Shown piece after piece: positions 16,978-26,029 of a stretch of 64,000 nucleotides of DNA. A program made the translations under genes and the position numbers. Position 1 is the first letter of the stretch. Each line of letters opens with the position of its first letter. Under the pieces are notes generated by a model. It worked only from the letters and a program-made list of their open reading frames with translations. It did no database searches and had not been told where the DNA came from. Origin of the DNA: Gracilibacillus halotolerans (GTDB taxonomy: Bacteria > Bacillota > Bacilli > Bacillales > Amphibacillaceae); assembly GCF_014206945.1 (NCBI RefSeq), contig NZ_JACHON010000004.1, forward strand, positions 1 through 64,000, given 5' to 3'.

Positions 16978-17460
16978 ATGGGTAATTGTCATAAAGAAAG
17001 TGGTTCCAATTGTGTGGCAGATGTATTGCGTCTTATTGCAGATAGACAGGACGATGTAGAGGATCAAAATTGTAGTGTAAGCTGTATGCGTTCTATTAAT
17101 GAGCTTGTTTCTCCTGCAATTACGAGTAACGTGAATACTGTGCCATTTATTCTTTACGGTAAGGATAATACTCCTTTTACTGGCTACGGTGCCAATGTTG
17201 TATCCAATGGAAGTCCAACATTTGATTGTGTAAGCACGTTTATTTTTAGAGTATCAGAAGTAAGTGAAGATGATTCTTGTGCAGTACTTGAATTATTAGA
17301 AATCGGAACGCCTGTGGCCAATACAGATAACCCATGTGATCAAATCGGTGGAGAAGAAGTAGAAGATTTATCACGCACTGGTATTTGTATAACTGTAGAT
17401 TTAGATTGTTTCTGTGGTGTTTCTTGTCTTCCACCAGTTGCGCTTCCACCTGCACCATAA
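16978..17460 (+). CDS. cotZ: Spore coat/exosporium protein of the CotY/CotZ (ExsY) family
   Basis: This 160-residue Cys-rich protein shows the family start CHKESGSNCVADVLRLIADRQDDVEDQNCSVSC-type pattern (first Cys at residue 4), the middle VPFILYGKDNTPFTGYG, and the C-terminal CITVDLDCFCGVSCLPP. CotY/CotZ/ExsY proteins self-assemble into disulphide-linked crystalline layers of the outermost coat (crust) or exosporium basal layer. A single copy is present here, so whether it corresponds to CotY or CotZ cannot be decided. A sigma-K-like promoter precedes it, GAAGGAGAGG is the binding site, and a strong terminator follows. Confidence 0.88.
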   Translation: MGNCHKESGSNCVADVLRLIADRQDDVEDQNCSVSCMRSINELVSPAITSNVNTVPFILYGKDNTPFTGYGANVVSNGSPTFDCVSTFIFRVSEVSEDDSCAVLELLEIGTPVANTDNPCDQIGGEEVEDLSRTGICITVDLDCFCGVSCLPPVALPPAP

Positions 17461-17485
17461 ATCTATATAAACCATGCTAGATTTT

Positions 17486-17515
17486 ACCCTTTTGTCTATA
17501 CAAAAGGGTTTTTTT
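17486..17515 (+). terminator. Terminator of cotZ
   Basis: ACCCTTTTG (17486-17494) pairs with CAAAAGGGT (17501-17509), followed by a run of T. Confidence 0.85.
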
Positions 17516-17645
17516 CTTGCAATTTACTTCCAACATGTTAGGATGGTTGATGGTTTATTTTTTCTCTACATAACATTGCTTGGATAGTTGTTATGAATTT
17601 AGGGAATATATATATGAAAACAAAAATTTAATGAGGGATGATTAC

Positions 17646-19181
17646 TTGAGTAAAAATTTATCAAAAGTATTTTATATTTCATTAGCCATATGTTTGTTAT
17701 TCATTGGTTGGGGACTTATTCCAGAATCTGTCTGGGGAACTTGGAACTTAAATAACATCACGAGTACAATTCATGCTTTTTTAGTATCACGTTTTGGATG
17801 GTTCTATTTATTAGTTACTACAGGATTCTTAATCGTAGCTATCTTTTTGATTTTTTCTAGGTATGGAAAAATTAAACTAGGTCAACCAGATGACGAGCCA
17901 GCCTTCAACTATTTAACCTGGTTCGGAATGCTATTCAGTGCTGGTATGGGTATAGGGCTAGTTTTTTGGGGAGCTGCAGAGCCTATTTCCCATTTAAACT
18001 CTCCACCTTATGCAGTTGGGTCAGAAGCAGTTGCTGCTACTACTGCGTTACAGTATAGCTTCTTCCATTGGGGATTACATCCTTGGGCTGTCTATGCTAC
18101 GTTAGGACTTGCACTTGCCTTTTTTCAATTTAAGAAAAATTCACCTGGATTAATAAGTAGTACTCTACGTCCTTTATTTGGAGATAAAATGAATGGTGGA
18201 TGGGGAACTACGATAGATGTAATTGCGGTATTTGCAACGGTATTTGGTGTAGCAACCTCACTTGGTCTAGGTGCACAACAGATTGGTAGTGGATTAGAAT
18301 TTATAACGAATGGTATCGTAAATAATATCTCAACCCAACTTGTTATCATTATTGTCGTTACCGTTTTATTTATGCTTTCTGCAATTACAGGGCTTAAAAA
18401 AGGGATTAAATACTTAAGTACAATCAATATTGTTATCGCTATTTTATTAATGCTATTTCTTTTATTTACAGGTCCAACAAACTTTATTATGAATTTCTTT
18501 ACTAATACTTTAGGTAAATATATTTCGAATCTACCTGAAATGAGTTTCCGTATGGCTCCTTTTAACATGGACAATGCCGAATGGTTAGAGGATTGGACGA
18601 TATTCTATTGGGCATGGTGGATTGCTTGGGCTCCATTCGTAGCAACCTTTATTGCTAGAGTATCACGCGGGAGAACGGTAAGAGAATTCGTAATCGGTGT
18701 ATTATTAGTTCCAACACTTTTCGGTGCTCTATGGTTTAGTGTTTTTGGAGGTGCAGCCATCTCCTTACAAATGGAAGAGAGTGCAAATATAATCGAAGTG
18801 ATGAACACGCTTGGAAATGAAGCTGCATTGTTTACAGTCTTGGAAAATTACCCATTGTCCGCTATTATGTCCGTTTTAGCTGTTCTACTAATAAGTACGT
18901 TTTTTATCACATCAGCGGACTCCGCCACATTTGTTTTAGGAATGCAAACAACGTATGGAAATTTGAACCCTAGTACAAAAATTAAATTAGTATGGGGTGT
19001 TGTACAATCAGGTACTGCTGCAGTTTTACTTTGGCAAGGTGGACTGGGAGCACTACAAACAGCTTCCATTATCGCCGCGTTTCCATTTGCAATCATTATG
19101 ATTCTTGTGGTCATTTCTATATTCAAAGCTTTCCAAGAGGAAGCACGGTTAAATCCGTTGAAAAGAAAACGTGATCTATAA
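17646..19181 (+). CDS. BCCT-family osmolyte transporter (glycine betaine/choline type)
   Basis: The protein of about 511 residues has 12 predicted membrane helices and the BCCT signatures GMGIGLVFWGAAEPISHL and WTIFYWAWWIAWAPFVATFIARVSRGRTVREF. The Trp-rich second motif forms the aromatic box that binds trimethylammonium compounds. It probably imports glycine betaine or related osmoprotectants with sodium, as OpuD does, which suits a salt-exposed Bacillaceae. I place the start at a TTG at 17646 with GAGGGATG upstream; in-frame starts at 17580 and 17631 are possible but less well supported. A terminator follows at 19201. Confidence 0.88.
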   Translation: MSKNLSKVFYISLAICLLFIGWGLIPESVWGTWNLNNITSTIHAFLVSRFGWFYLLVTTGFLIVAIFLIFSRYGKIKLGQPDDEPAFNYLTWFGMLFSAGMGIGLVFWGAAEPISHLNSPPYAVGSEAVAATTALQYSFFHWGLHPWAVYATLGLALAFFQFKKNSPGLISSTLRPLFGDKMNGGWGTTIDVIAVFATVFGVATSLGLGAQQIGSGLEFITNGIVNNISTQLVIIIVVTVLFMLSAITGLKKGIKYLSTINIVIAILLMLFLLFTGPTNFIMNFFTNTLGKYISNLPEMSFRMAPFNMDNAEWLEDWTIFYWAWWIAWAPFVATFIARVSRGRTVREFVIGVLLVPTLFGALWFSVFGGAAISLQMEESANIIEVMNTLGNEAALFTVLENYPLSAIMSVLAVLLISTFFITSADSATFVLGMQTTYGNLNPSTKIKLVWGVVQSGTAAVLLWQGGLGALQTASIIAAFPFAIIMILVVISIFKAFQEEARLNPLKRKRDL

Positions 19182-19200
19182 TCTCTAATAAACATAATCG

Positions 19201-19243
19201 AGAGAGTTTATTCGTCTGTAAACGGCGATTAAACTCTCTTTTT
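19201..19243 (+). terminator. Terminator of the BCCT transporter gene
   Basis: AGAGAGTTTA (19201-19210) pairs with TAAACTCTCT (19230-19239), followed by TTTTT. Confidence 0.8.
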
Positions 19244-19360
19244 CATGGCTAAAAGTAAAGAGATTATAATAATTTAAAAATTGCGAGTGACAAAGGGAGG
19301 GTTTCGTAATAAAATGGAAATAAATAGACAGTGACAATGGAAGAGACAGGAGAATGTGCA

Positions 19361-19927
19361 ATGGTAAAAAAAGAGAAATCGGTTTATGTTCTCTTAACTG
19401 ATACTGGTACATTATTCACAAAGGTAATTAAATGCTTTACTAATGCGCCGTATAATCACGTTTCCATCGCGTTCGATGAAAACTTATTTGACATTTTTAG
19501 TTTTGGACGTAAATATCCTAGGAACCCACTTATAGCAGGATTTATTAAAGAGGATGTATACGAGGGAACGTATCGTTATTTTTATAATACTCGATGTCTA
19601 TTACTTAAGATTGACGTGTCTTACATGGAGTACGTGCGTCTAAAGCAAACTGTTCAACAATTCTATCAAAATAGACATATTTATTCCTATAATTTATTAG
19701 GGCTTATTGGTGTTGTCGTTCATTATCCAATTATGCAAAAAAATAAATATTTTTGCTCCCAGTTTGTAGCTGAAGTATTTGAAAGAAGCGGTATTGAGTT
19801 ATGGCATTTACCGCCTGCTCTTGTTACACCGAATCATTTTTTATCCCATCCACGTTTTGAGATTGTATACGAAGGAAGGTTATACGACTATCCTTTACTA
19901 GGAATACGTTCGCCTTCTATTATTTAA
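19361..19927 (+). CDS. Permuted NlpC/P60-like (YiiX/YebB-type) cysteine hydrolase
   Basis: The 188-residue protein has an early His in YNHVSIAFD (H33) and a late Cys in FCSQFVAEVF (C132). This is the His-before-Cys order of circularly permuted papain-like NlpC/P60 proteins. Related proteins act on amide or acyl bonds, and some on lipids or peptidoglycan, but the substrate here is unknown. There is no signal peptide, so it is probably cytoplasmic. The ATG at 19361 follows ACAGGAG; an upstream GTG at 19331 lacks a site. Confidence 0.7.
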   Translation: MVKKEKSVYVLLTDTGTLFTKVIKCFTNAPYNHVSIAFDENLFDIFSFGRKYPRNPLIAGFIKEDVYEGTYRYFYNTRCLLLKIDVSYMEYVRLKQTVQQFYQNRHIYSYNLLGLIGVVVHYPIMQKNKYFCSQFVAEVFERSGIELWHLPPALVTPNHFLSHPRFEIVYEGRLYDYPLLGIRSPSII

Positions 19928-19930
19928 CAT

Positions 19931-20323
19931 TCAATCTAAAAATCGCTTTTTATCTTCGGGTGAGGGAATCATACAGCTTTCTCGCTTCCCAAACCATTTA
20001 TAACGATTTTTTGCAACGATTTTATAAACAAAATCTCTTATTGGCTTTGGTATCACAATCAATACATATAAAAAACGTATAGGTCCTTGTAAATGACGAG
20101 CAATTTTCAATGCAGCGGTTGACATCGTAAAATACTTCTTGTTTTCGATAATTATCAAACTATCTAATTGTTCTGGTATTTTATATTCTTTTATTAATTT
20201 TTCACCGATGTCACTTTGTAAAGATGCGAATTGAAATTGTTGCTTGGGATCCCTCTTAATGATAAATTGAACGCTTTGATTACAAAAGTTACAAACTCCG
20301 TCAAACAAGATAATTTTCTGCAT
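19931..20323 (-). CDS. DCC-family thiol-disulphide oxidoreductase-like protein (DUF393)
   Basis: The 130-residue protein starts with MQKIILFDGVCNFCNQSVQFI. The DxxCxxC signature (D8, C11, C14) defines the DCC family, whose thioredoxin-like fold was named from that motif. B. subtilis YuxK belongs to it. Partner proteins are unknown. It is convergent with the NlpC/P60-like gene (3 bp between stops) and lies downstream of fabI, but a terminator separates it from fabI. Confidence 0.85.
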   Translation of the reverse strand: MQKIILFDGVCNFCNQSVQFIIKRDPKQQFQFASLQSDIGEKLIKEYKIPEQLDSLIIIENKKYFTMSTAALKIARHLQGPIRFLYVLIVIPKPIRDFVYKIVAKNRYKWFGKRESCMIPSPEDKKRFLD

Positions 20324-20383
20324 CAGTCACACCTACCTTCTCTCTAAATTATAATCGTTAAAATGCCTTCTTCCTATAAAAAA

Positions 20384-20413
20384 CGCTCCAAAAGATAAAT
20401 TTCTTTTGGAGCG
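20384..20413 (-). terminator. Terminator of fabI
   Basis: CGCTCCAAAAG (20384-20394) pairs with CTTTTGGAGCG (20403-20413). Read on minus, the stem is followed by TTTTTT. Confidence 0.88.
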
Positions 20414-20424
20414 CTAACACGCAA

Positions 20425-21204
20425 TTAGGATAATCCTAATATATTATATCCTGAGTCTACATGGATAATTTCACCTGTAACACCACGGGATAAATCACTC
20501 AGTAAGTAATATGCCGTGTCCCCTACTTCTTCTTGTGTTACGGTTCTTCTCAATGGTGCTTCTTCTTCTATCTTCTTAAGAATCGTATTGAATTCACCGA
20601 CTCCCTTAGCTGAAAGTGTACGAATTGGACCAGCAGAAATTGCATTAACACGGATTGCATCTTTACCTAAGTCATTCGCTAAATATTTCATGCTCGCATC
20701 AAGACTTGCTTTCGCGACACCCATCACATTATAGTTTTTCACAACGCGTTCGCCACCTAAGTACGTCAACGTTACAATTCCTCCACCTTCTGTCATTAGT
20801 GGAGCAGCTGCTTGTGATACACTTACAAGAGAATAAGCACTTATATTATGAGCTAATAGAAAACCATCTCTACTCGTATCAATAAACTCACCTTGTAGGT
20901 CTTCTTTCTTAGCGAATGCGATACAATGTGCTAACCCATGGATTGTACCAACTTCTTCTTTAATATCATTGAATGTTTTCTTTATAGATTCATCATCTGT
21001 TACGTCACATTCATAAAATAACGCATCCTGACCTTCTAAAGTCGCTACTAGATCCTTTACAGGCTTTTCAAATCTTTCGCTCGCATATGTAAAAATAAGG
21101 CGTGCACCTGCTGCATGAAGCGATCGTGCAATTCCCCAAGCAATACTACGTTTATTAGCTACTCCCATTACAACATACGTACGACCTTCTAGAGAAAAAT
21201 TCAT
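20425..21204 (-). CDS. fabI: Enoyl-[acyl-carrier-protein] reductase FabI
   Basis: The 259-residue short-chain dehydrogenase fold has the FabI-type N-terminus GRTYVVMGVANKRSIAWGIA, which binds NAD(P)H, and the catalytic Tyr158-x6-Lys165 pair typical of FabI rather than Y-x3-K. It catalyses the last step of each fatty-acid elongation cycle, reducing trans-2-enoyl-ACP, and is the triclosan target. Length matches B. subtilis FabI (YjbW). AGGAGG lies upstream of the ATG. A FapR-type operator about 45 bp upstream suggests malonyl-CoA-controlled repression together with the fabH locus at 53.6 kb. Confidence 0.95.
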   Translation of the reverse strand: MNFSLEGRTYVVMGVANKRSIAWGIARSLHAAGARLIFTYASERFEKPVKDLVATLEGQDALFYECDVTDDESIKKTFNDIKEEVGTIHGLAHCIAFAKKEDLQGEFIDTSRDGFLLAHNISAYSLVSVSQAAAPLMTEGGGIVTLTYLGGERVVKNYNVMGVAKASLDASMKYLANDLGKDAIRVNAISAGPIRTLSAKGVGEFNTILKKIEEEAPLRRTVTQEEVGDTAYYLLSDLSRGVTGEIIHVDSGYNILGLS

Positions 21205-21248
21205 TTCCTAACCTCCTAAAGAGTTTGGTTTTATTATTAATACTTGTT

Positions 21249-21266
21249 ATTAGTACCTGATACTAT
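21249..21266 (-). promoter_or_regulatory. FapR-like operator of fabI
   Basis: ATTAGTACCTGATACTAT is close to the FapR palindrome TTAGTACCTrrTACTAA. A second degenerate site (ATTAATACTTGTTATTAGT) overlaps it on the start-codon side. FapR represses fatty-acid synthesis genes until malonyl-CoA binds it. Confidence 0.65.
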
Positions 21267-21350
21267 TTTATATGAAAGATACAAGAAACTCAAACTTTTT
21301 AAAAAAGTAATTAAAACTTTTTTAGTTATCTATATTGCAAATACAGAAAA

Positions 21351-21384
21351 GCCCAGACTTTTTTCTCGAAAGTGTCTGGACTTT
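21351..21384 (-). terminator. Probable terminator of mgtE-yjbQ
   Basis: Downstream of yjbQ on minus, GTCCAGAC pairs with GTCTGGGC (one G-U pair) and is followed by TTTTC. Confidence 0.5.
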
Positions 21385-21394
21385 TGTTGTTTTT

Positions 21395-23245
21395 TTAGAT
21401 GTATTCAAGCAATTGCTGTAATTCGTCAACATACTCCTGTGATCCTGTTACGATTAAGCGGTCATGTAAGGCTAGTTCTGTGTCTCCATGAGGTACAATG
21501 GAAACATCTCCACGGAATATTCTTACCATAATAACATCACCAGTAAACGGAAACTCGCGAATAGCTACCCCATCAAATTGGGAATTATTTAAGATTATCT
21601 CATATAGGGCATTATCTTGATTCGTCAAAATGTGCACAACATTCGGAGCCTCAATAAACGCCTTAAGTAATGTCTTAGCAGATAACAAGACGGAGAAAAC
21701 ATGAACGTCCAAATCCCTAAGCTTCTTCTGAAGAGCAGGAACTTCGATACGTGCAATAACTCTCTCGACATTCTTCTCTTTAGCAATCTCCGCAATCTCT
21801 GCATTCTTTTCTTCATCTGCCGTAGAAACTACTAATATGTCATGCTCAAAGACGTCATTTCTTTCTAATGTTTCTATATCATAATTTTCTAGCTGAATCA
21901 CATCAAAAACGGTTCTACTATTGTTTTCTTCAATATTCTCATGCTTTGTATGGTATAAATGTGTTTCAAATTCATTTGAATCTAATTCTCTAACAACTGG
22001 CATTGTTGCTTGATTTGTCCCAATAAACGCGACAGTTTGCGTATAATCGGCTTCTTCCGTATTAACAAACAACTTTTTAAAGAACGGTGGTGTAATGATA
22101 CATGATATAACAGCAACTAATATAAGTGCACCGTGCATCTCACTGTTGATTACTCCAATCCGCTCACCAATTGTTGCTGCGGCGATTACTAATGACAAGG
22201 TCGAAGTAAGGAGCATACCAGCAGCTATTACAGTCTTCATGTCATACCATTTTCTTAATAGTAAAACCGGTATGAATTTAGAGATAAGTAATGCTATAAA
22301 TAGTAGCGGAATAAGAGCTAATATTTTTGGTTCTTGGAATAATGCCCATAAATCTAATTCAACCCCAACCATTACAAAGAATATTGGAATTAAGAAACCA
22401 TAACCAAAGCTATCTAGTTTCTGTACTAAATCTTGATTTGGTGCAAGTAAAGATACAAGTGCACCTGCTAAAAAGGCACCTAAAATATTTTCCGCACCTA
22501 CTGATTCTGAAAGAGCAACTAAAAAGATAATGAGAGTAAATACCGCTCGTGTTCCAATCTGAATGGTTCCTTTGGACATCCCTTCAAAGAAGGACTGATT
22601 TCTAAAGTATTTACCAACAAAGTATAACAGTAAGCCTGCGCCAAATAACAGTAACAATAACCACATGTTTCCTGATTCAGCATCACCATAGAAGGAAACA
22701 AATACAGCTAATAAAATCATTGTTGCAAGATCAGCGATAACCGCTATTAGCAATATGGTTTGTCCAATTGTTGTCTGCATAGCATTCTCTTCTTTAAGTG
22801 TCGGAACAACTACACCTAAAGAAATTGTAGAGATAATTAATGTCATTAAATACACATTATCCATGAATCCAAAAAGAACGAATAAGTAAGATAAACCAAA
22901 GGATAAAATTAAAATGGCAAAAAATATGAGTGTAGCTAATACAACAGCGTTTGGACCTTTCTTCTCCTTCTTCTTGTTTTTCCTTCCTTTACTCGAAAAT
23001 AAGGAAAAGTCAATTTCAAGACCACTCAAAAACATTAAGAAAATAAAGCCTAAGGTAGATAAAGTTTCTAACCAGCTACTTTCTTCTACTAAATCAAATC
23101 CTGATTTACCAATAATAAGTCCAATAATAATTTCTGCTACTACGACCGGTATCATCTTTAGTTTAAGACGGTGTAGAAGGATTGGAGTTAAAAAGGCAGC
23201 TAATATAACGATTACTAACGACGAAATAGATCCTGCATTCTCCAA
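21395..23245 (-). CDS. yjbQ: CPA2-family cation:proton antiporter with TrkA-N/TrkA-C domains
   Basis: The 616-residue protein has about 12 membrane helices (residues 1-385, with FLMFLSGLEIDF and GAFLAGALVSLLAPN typical of KefB-like CPA2 antiporters), then a TrkA-N-like domain (about 395-500) and a C-terminal TrkA-C domain (about 530-612). It probably exchanges K+ or Na+ for H+ under ligand control. The nucleotide-binding loop is VAFIGTNQA rather than the usual GxGxxG, so ligand binding may differ. It starts at a TTG after GAGGGGAG, 16 bp downstream of mgtE, and the two form an operon. It corresponds to B. subtilis YjbQ. Confidence 0.88.
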   Translation of the reverse strand: MENAGSISSLVIVILAAFLTPILLHRLKLKMIPVVVAEIIIGLIIGKSGFDLVEESSWLETLSTLGFIFLMFLSGLEIDFSLFSSKGRKNKKKEKKGPNAVVLATLIFFAILILSFGLSYLFVLFGFMDNVYLMTLIISTISLGVVVPTLKEENAMQTTIGQTILLIAVIADLATMILLAVFVSFYGDAESGNMWLLLLLFGAGLLLYFVGKYFRNQSFFEGMSKGTIQIGTRAVFTLIIFLVALSESVGAENILGAFLAGALVSLLAPNQDLVQKLDSFGYGFLIPIFFVMVGVELDLWALFQEPKILALIPLLFIALLISKFIPVLLLRKWYDMKTVIAAGMLLTSTLSLVIAAATIGERIGVINSEMHGALILVAVISCIITPPFFKKLFVNTEEADYTQTVAFIGTNQATMPVVRELDSNEFETHLYHTKHENIEENNSRTVFDVIQLENYDIETLERNDVFEHDILVVSTADEEKNAEIAEIAKEKNVERVIARIEVPALQKKLRDLDVHVFSVLLSAKTLLKAFIEAPNVVHILTNQDNALYEIILNNSQFDGVAIREFPFTGDVIMVRIFRGDVSIVPHGDTELALHDRLIVTGSQEYVDELQQLLEYI

Positions 23246-23261
23246 TGTGTATACACTCCCC

Positions 23262-24635
23262 TCAGTTAGTTAGCAGCCCCATAAAAGTGGTGGCAAGACT
23301 AAAATAAATTAATATAGAAATAATGTCATTTAATGTCGTAATAAATGGTCCAGAAGCAACAGCCGGATCAATTTTCAACCGATGCATTACAAGCGGCACG
23401 AATGCCCCAGCAATTGTTGCTACTACCAATGTAGCCATGATCGAAATCCCGACTAATCCCCCTAAGTAAATATCTTTGTACCAGAAAGCAACAATTAAAG
23501 TAATTAAAATTCCACAGCATGTCCCAGTGATAACTCCTGTTTTTGCTTCTTCCCAGATGATTCTCTTCGTATTAATTTTTTCATTACTGCTACTTGCAGA
23601 AAGATTCCTTACAGCAACAGCTAGCGCTTGCGTCCCCGTGTTTCCCGCCATTCCGGCAATAAGAGGGATAAAAACTGCCAAAATAGCCACTTGATCCAAT
23701 GTTTCTTCAAATCGTCCAATAATACTAGCAGTAAACATTCCTAAAAATAGTAGGATGATCAGCCAAGGCAGTCGTTTTTTAGCTGAAGCAATTGCTGTAT
23801 CATTAAGCTTTTCAACATCGGAAAAACCAGCTAACTTAGAATAGTCATCACTAGCTTCTTCTTCCATGACGTCCATAATATCATCTACCGTAATAATACC
23901 TAATAAATGTTCTTGAAAATCTACAACAGGAAGTGCGAGAAAATCATAATCTCTCATCATTTGTGCTACTTCTTCCTGGTCTTCCCCTGCAGGAACAGAA
24001 ACTACACGTTCACTCATTACTTCTTTTATAAGAAAGTCGCCTTCTGCGATAATAAGATCACGTAATGAAATAACACCTACTAATTTTTTATCCACATTTA
24101 CCACATAAAGATAATAAATCGTTTCCGCGCCAGGTGCTTCTTTGCGAAGATGTTTCATTGCTTCTTTAACGGTCATATCTTCTCGAATGACAACATATTC
24201 TGTCGTCATGATACTACCAGCCGTTTTTTCTTCGTAGTGAAGTAACTTTTTAATCTGTTCTGACGCATCTTTACTCATGACCGTTAAAAAGCTTGCTACC
24301 ATGTTTTTATCATCTAAGTCATTTAATATATCAACAGCATCATCAATCGCCATTTCTTCTAATACTTTCGCAGCAAATTCAGGAAGCATCTCCCCAATAA
24401 TGTCTACTACTCTATCACTGTCTACTTGTTCCATCACTTCTGCCATTTCCTGTGGAGCTAAATAGGAATAGATCAACAGCCGAACATTTTTTTCTTGCTC
24501 TTCAAAAATTCTCGCTTGGTCGTATGGATGAAGTTCAAGAAACTCAGCTCGAAAAAGATCAATTTTTTCCTGCATCAATGCTTTCTCAATTTCATTCCAT
24601 GCTTTCATTCTCTCTTCTCGATCTAATTGTTCCAT
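23262..24635 (-). CDS. mgtE: Magnesium transporter MgtE
   Basis: The 457-residue protein has the full MgtE layout: an N-terminal superhelical MgtE_N domain (about 20-130), two CBS domains (about 137-255), a plug helix, and five C-terminal membrane helices with the conserved pore segment AGMAGNTGTQALAVAVR. MgtE is a Mg2+-gated channel whose cytosolic domains close the pore when Mg2+ is high. The ATG follows GGGAGGT. I looked for a Mg2+-sensing M-box leader in the 160 bp upstream and found none, so this copy is probably not riboswitch-controlled. It is followed by yjbQ. Confidence 0.95.
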   Translation of the reverse strand: MEQLDREERMKAWNEIEKALMQEKIDLFRAEFLELHPYDQARIFEEQEKNVRLLIYSYLAPQEMAEVMEQVDSDRVVDIIGEMLPEFAAKVLEEMAIDDAVDILNDLDDKNMVASFLTVMSKDASEQIKKLLHYEEKTAGSIMTTEYVVIREDMTVKEAMKHLRKEAPGAETIYYLYVVNVDKKLVGVISLRDLIIAEGDFLIKEVMSERVVSVPAGEDQEEVAQMMRDYDFLALPVVDFQEHLLGIITVDDIMDVMEEEASDDYSKLAGFSDVEKLNDTAIASAKKRLPWLIILLFLGMFTASIIGRFEETLDQVAILAVFIPLIAGMAGNTGTQALAVAVRNLSASSSNEKINTKRIIWEEAKTGVITGTCCGILITLIVAFWYKDIYLGGLVGISIMATLVVATIAGAFVPLVMHRLKIDPAVASGPFITTLNDIISILIYFSLATTFMGLLTN

Positions 24636-24823
24636 CTTTTCCGACCTCCCATCCAGTTATGGGGAATTTATTTTAATGGTTAAAGAATACCACAAATATC
24701 GATAATACTAAAAATATGTAGAAAAAAATATATATTTTTAACATTCATTTTATAGTTTTCAAATTAAACCAGAATGTTCTATACTATATATTAGTCAACT
24801 TGGAAAGGGAAAGGTATACCGTT

Positions 24824-26014
24824 ATGCCAAATCAACTACAACGAGGAAAAATTGATTATACACTAATTTTCATTATTCTGCTATTAGCAGTTATTAGTGT
24901 TTTTACTTTATATACGTTAGACCCCTACTTAAAACAAATTTATCCTAACACTACTTATTATATACAACAAATTATATGGTATATTGGTGGTTCTATACTA
25001 ATCGGCATCATAATGCTAGTTGATTACGACAAACTAAGACTTGTTTCATGGCTATTTTACGGAGTCGGCGTTTTGATGCTTCTCATGTTGTATTTTCATT
25101 TTCCACCAGGGATTGCTAAGGAAGTAAACGGCGCGTGGGGATGGTTTGAATTTCCTGTCTTGGGAACCTTACAGCCGGCCGAATTCATGAAAGTTTTTCT
25201 TGTTATTTTCTTGGCGCATTTGATGGTTACACATAACGAGAAATATCCCGAACATGTTTTAAAAACAGACTTACTACTATTAGCAAAAATCGGTCTTACT
25301 TCTGCCATACCGATATTCTTTCTTATAGAGCAGCCAGACTTAGGTGGAGTTTTAGTACTCATTGCTATAACTGCAAGTATGATTCTCGTATCCGGGATAA
25401 AATGGAGAATCATTTTATTTATTTTTGGAGTCAGTGCGGGTGCTATTCTATCCGTTATTGGTATCTATCTCGCCTTCCCTGAACAAATGGGCGCATTTCT
25501 TCAGGATGCGGGTCTGCAACACGTTCAAGATCGATTCCAAGGTTGGCTCTCCACCGATGAATATCGACAAAGTGGAGCCTATCAATTAGTACGGGCGATG
25601 TTAGCCATTGGTTCTGGCCAACTCTCGGGTAAAGGAATAGGGAATTTCGAGATGGCTTTTCGAATTCCGGAATACCATACGGACATGATATTTACAGCTA
25701 TTGCAGAACAATTTGGATTTATTGGTTCTAGTATTGTCATTACCATTTATTTTTTACTAATTTATCGCTTAATTTTTATAGCTATTAAAAGTAAAGATCC
25801 ATTTGGAAGCTATATTATCACTGGGTTAATTGGAATGTTCACTTTTCAAGTATTTCAAAATATAGGAATGTCCATTAAGCTTTTACCAATTACAGGCCTT
25901 CCATTACCTTTTATTAGTTACGGAGGAAGCTCCACATTAACCTACATGATTGCTATAGGATTAGTTCTTAATATTTACTACCGTATAAAAACATACATGT
26001 TTGACGAATCTTAA
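24824..26014 (+). CDS. FtsW/RodA/SpoVE-family peptidoglycan glycosyltransferase (SEDS)
   Basis: The 396-residue protein has about ten membrane helices. Family blocks are GAWGWFEFPVLGTLQPAEFMK, IEQPDLGGVLVLI (containing the catalytic Asp region), and the C-terminal ITGLPLPFISYGGSSTL. SEDS proteins polymerise lipid II together with a class B penicillin-binding protein. The Gly-rich motifs resemble RodA somewhat more than FtsW, but I cannot separate FtsW, RodA and SpoVE reliably here. It is located between mgtE and prpE, away from a cell-wall cluster. The start is the ATG at 24824 with AAAGG upstream; a TTG at 24800 would include that site. Confidence 0.85.
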   Translation: MPNQLQRGKIDYTLIFIILLLAVISVFTLYTLDPYLKQIYPNTTYYIQQIIWYIGGSILIGIIMLVDYDKLRLVSWLFYGVGVLMLLMLYFHFPPGIAKEVNGAWGWFEFPVLGTLQPAEFMKVFLVIFLAHLMVTHNEKYPEHVLKTDLLLLAKIGLTSAIPIFFLIEQPDLGGVLVLIAITASMILVSGIKWRIILFIFGVSAGAILSVIGIYLAFPEQMGAFLQDAGLQHVQDRFQGWLSTDEYRQSGAYQLVRAMLAIGSGQLSGKGIGNFEMAFRIPEYHTDMIFTAIAEQFGFIGSSIVITIYFLLIYRLIFIAIKSKDPFGSYIITGLIGMFTFQVFQNIGMSIKLLPITGLPLPFISYGGSSTLTYMIAIGLVLNIYYRIKTYMFDES

Positions 26015-26029
26015 CGTTGAGGTGAATAT

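Noticed and set aside
24636-24800. Possible M-box riboswitch upstream of mgtE
   Set aside because: The stretch is only AT-rich; the conserved M-box core sequences are not present.
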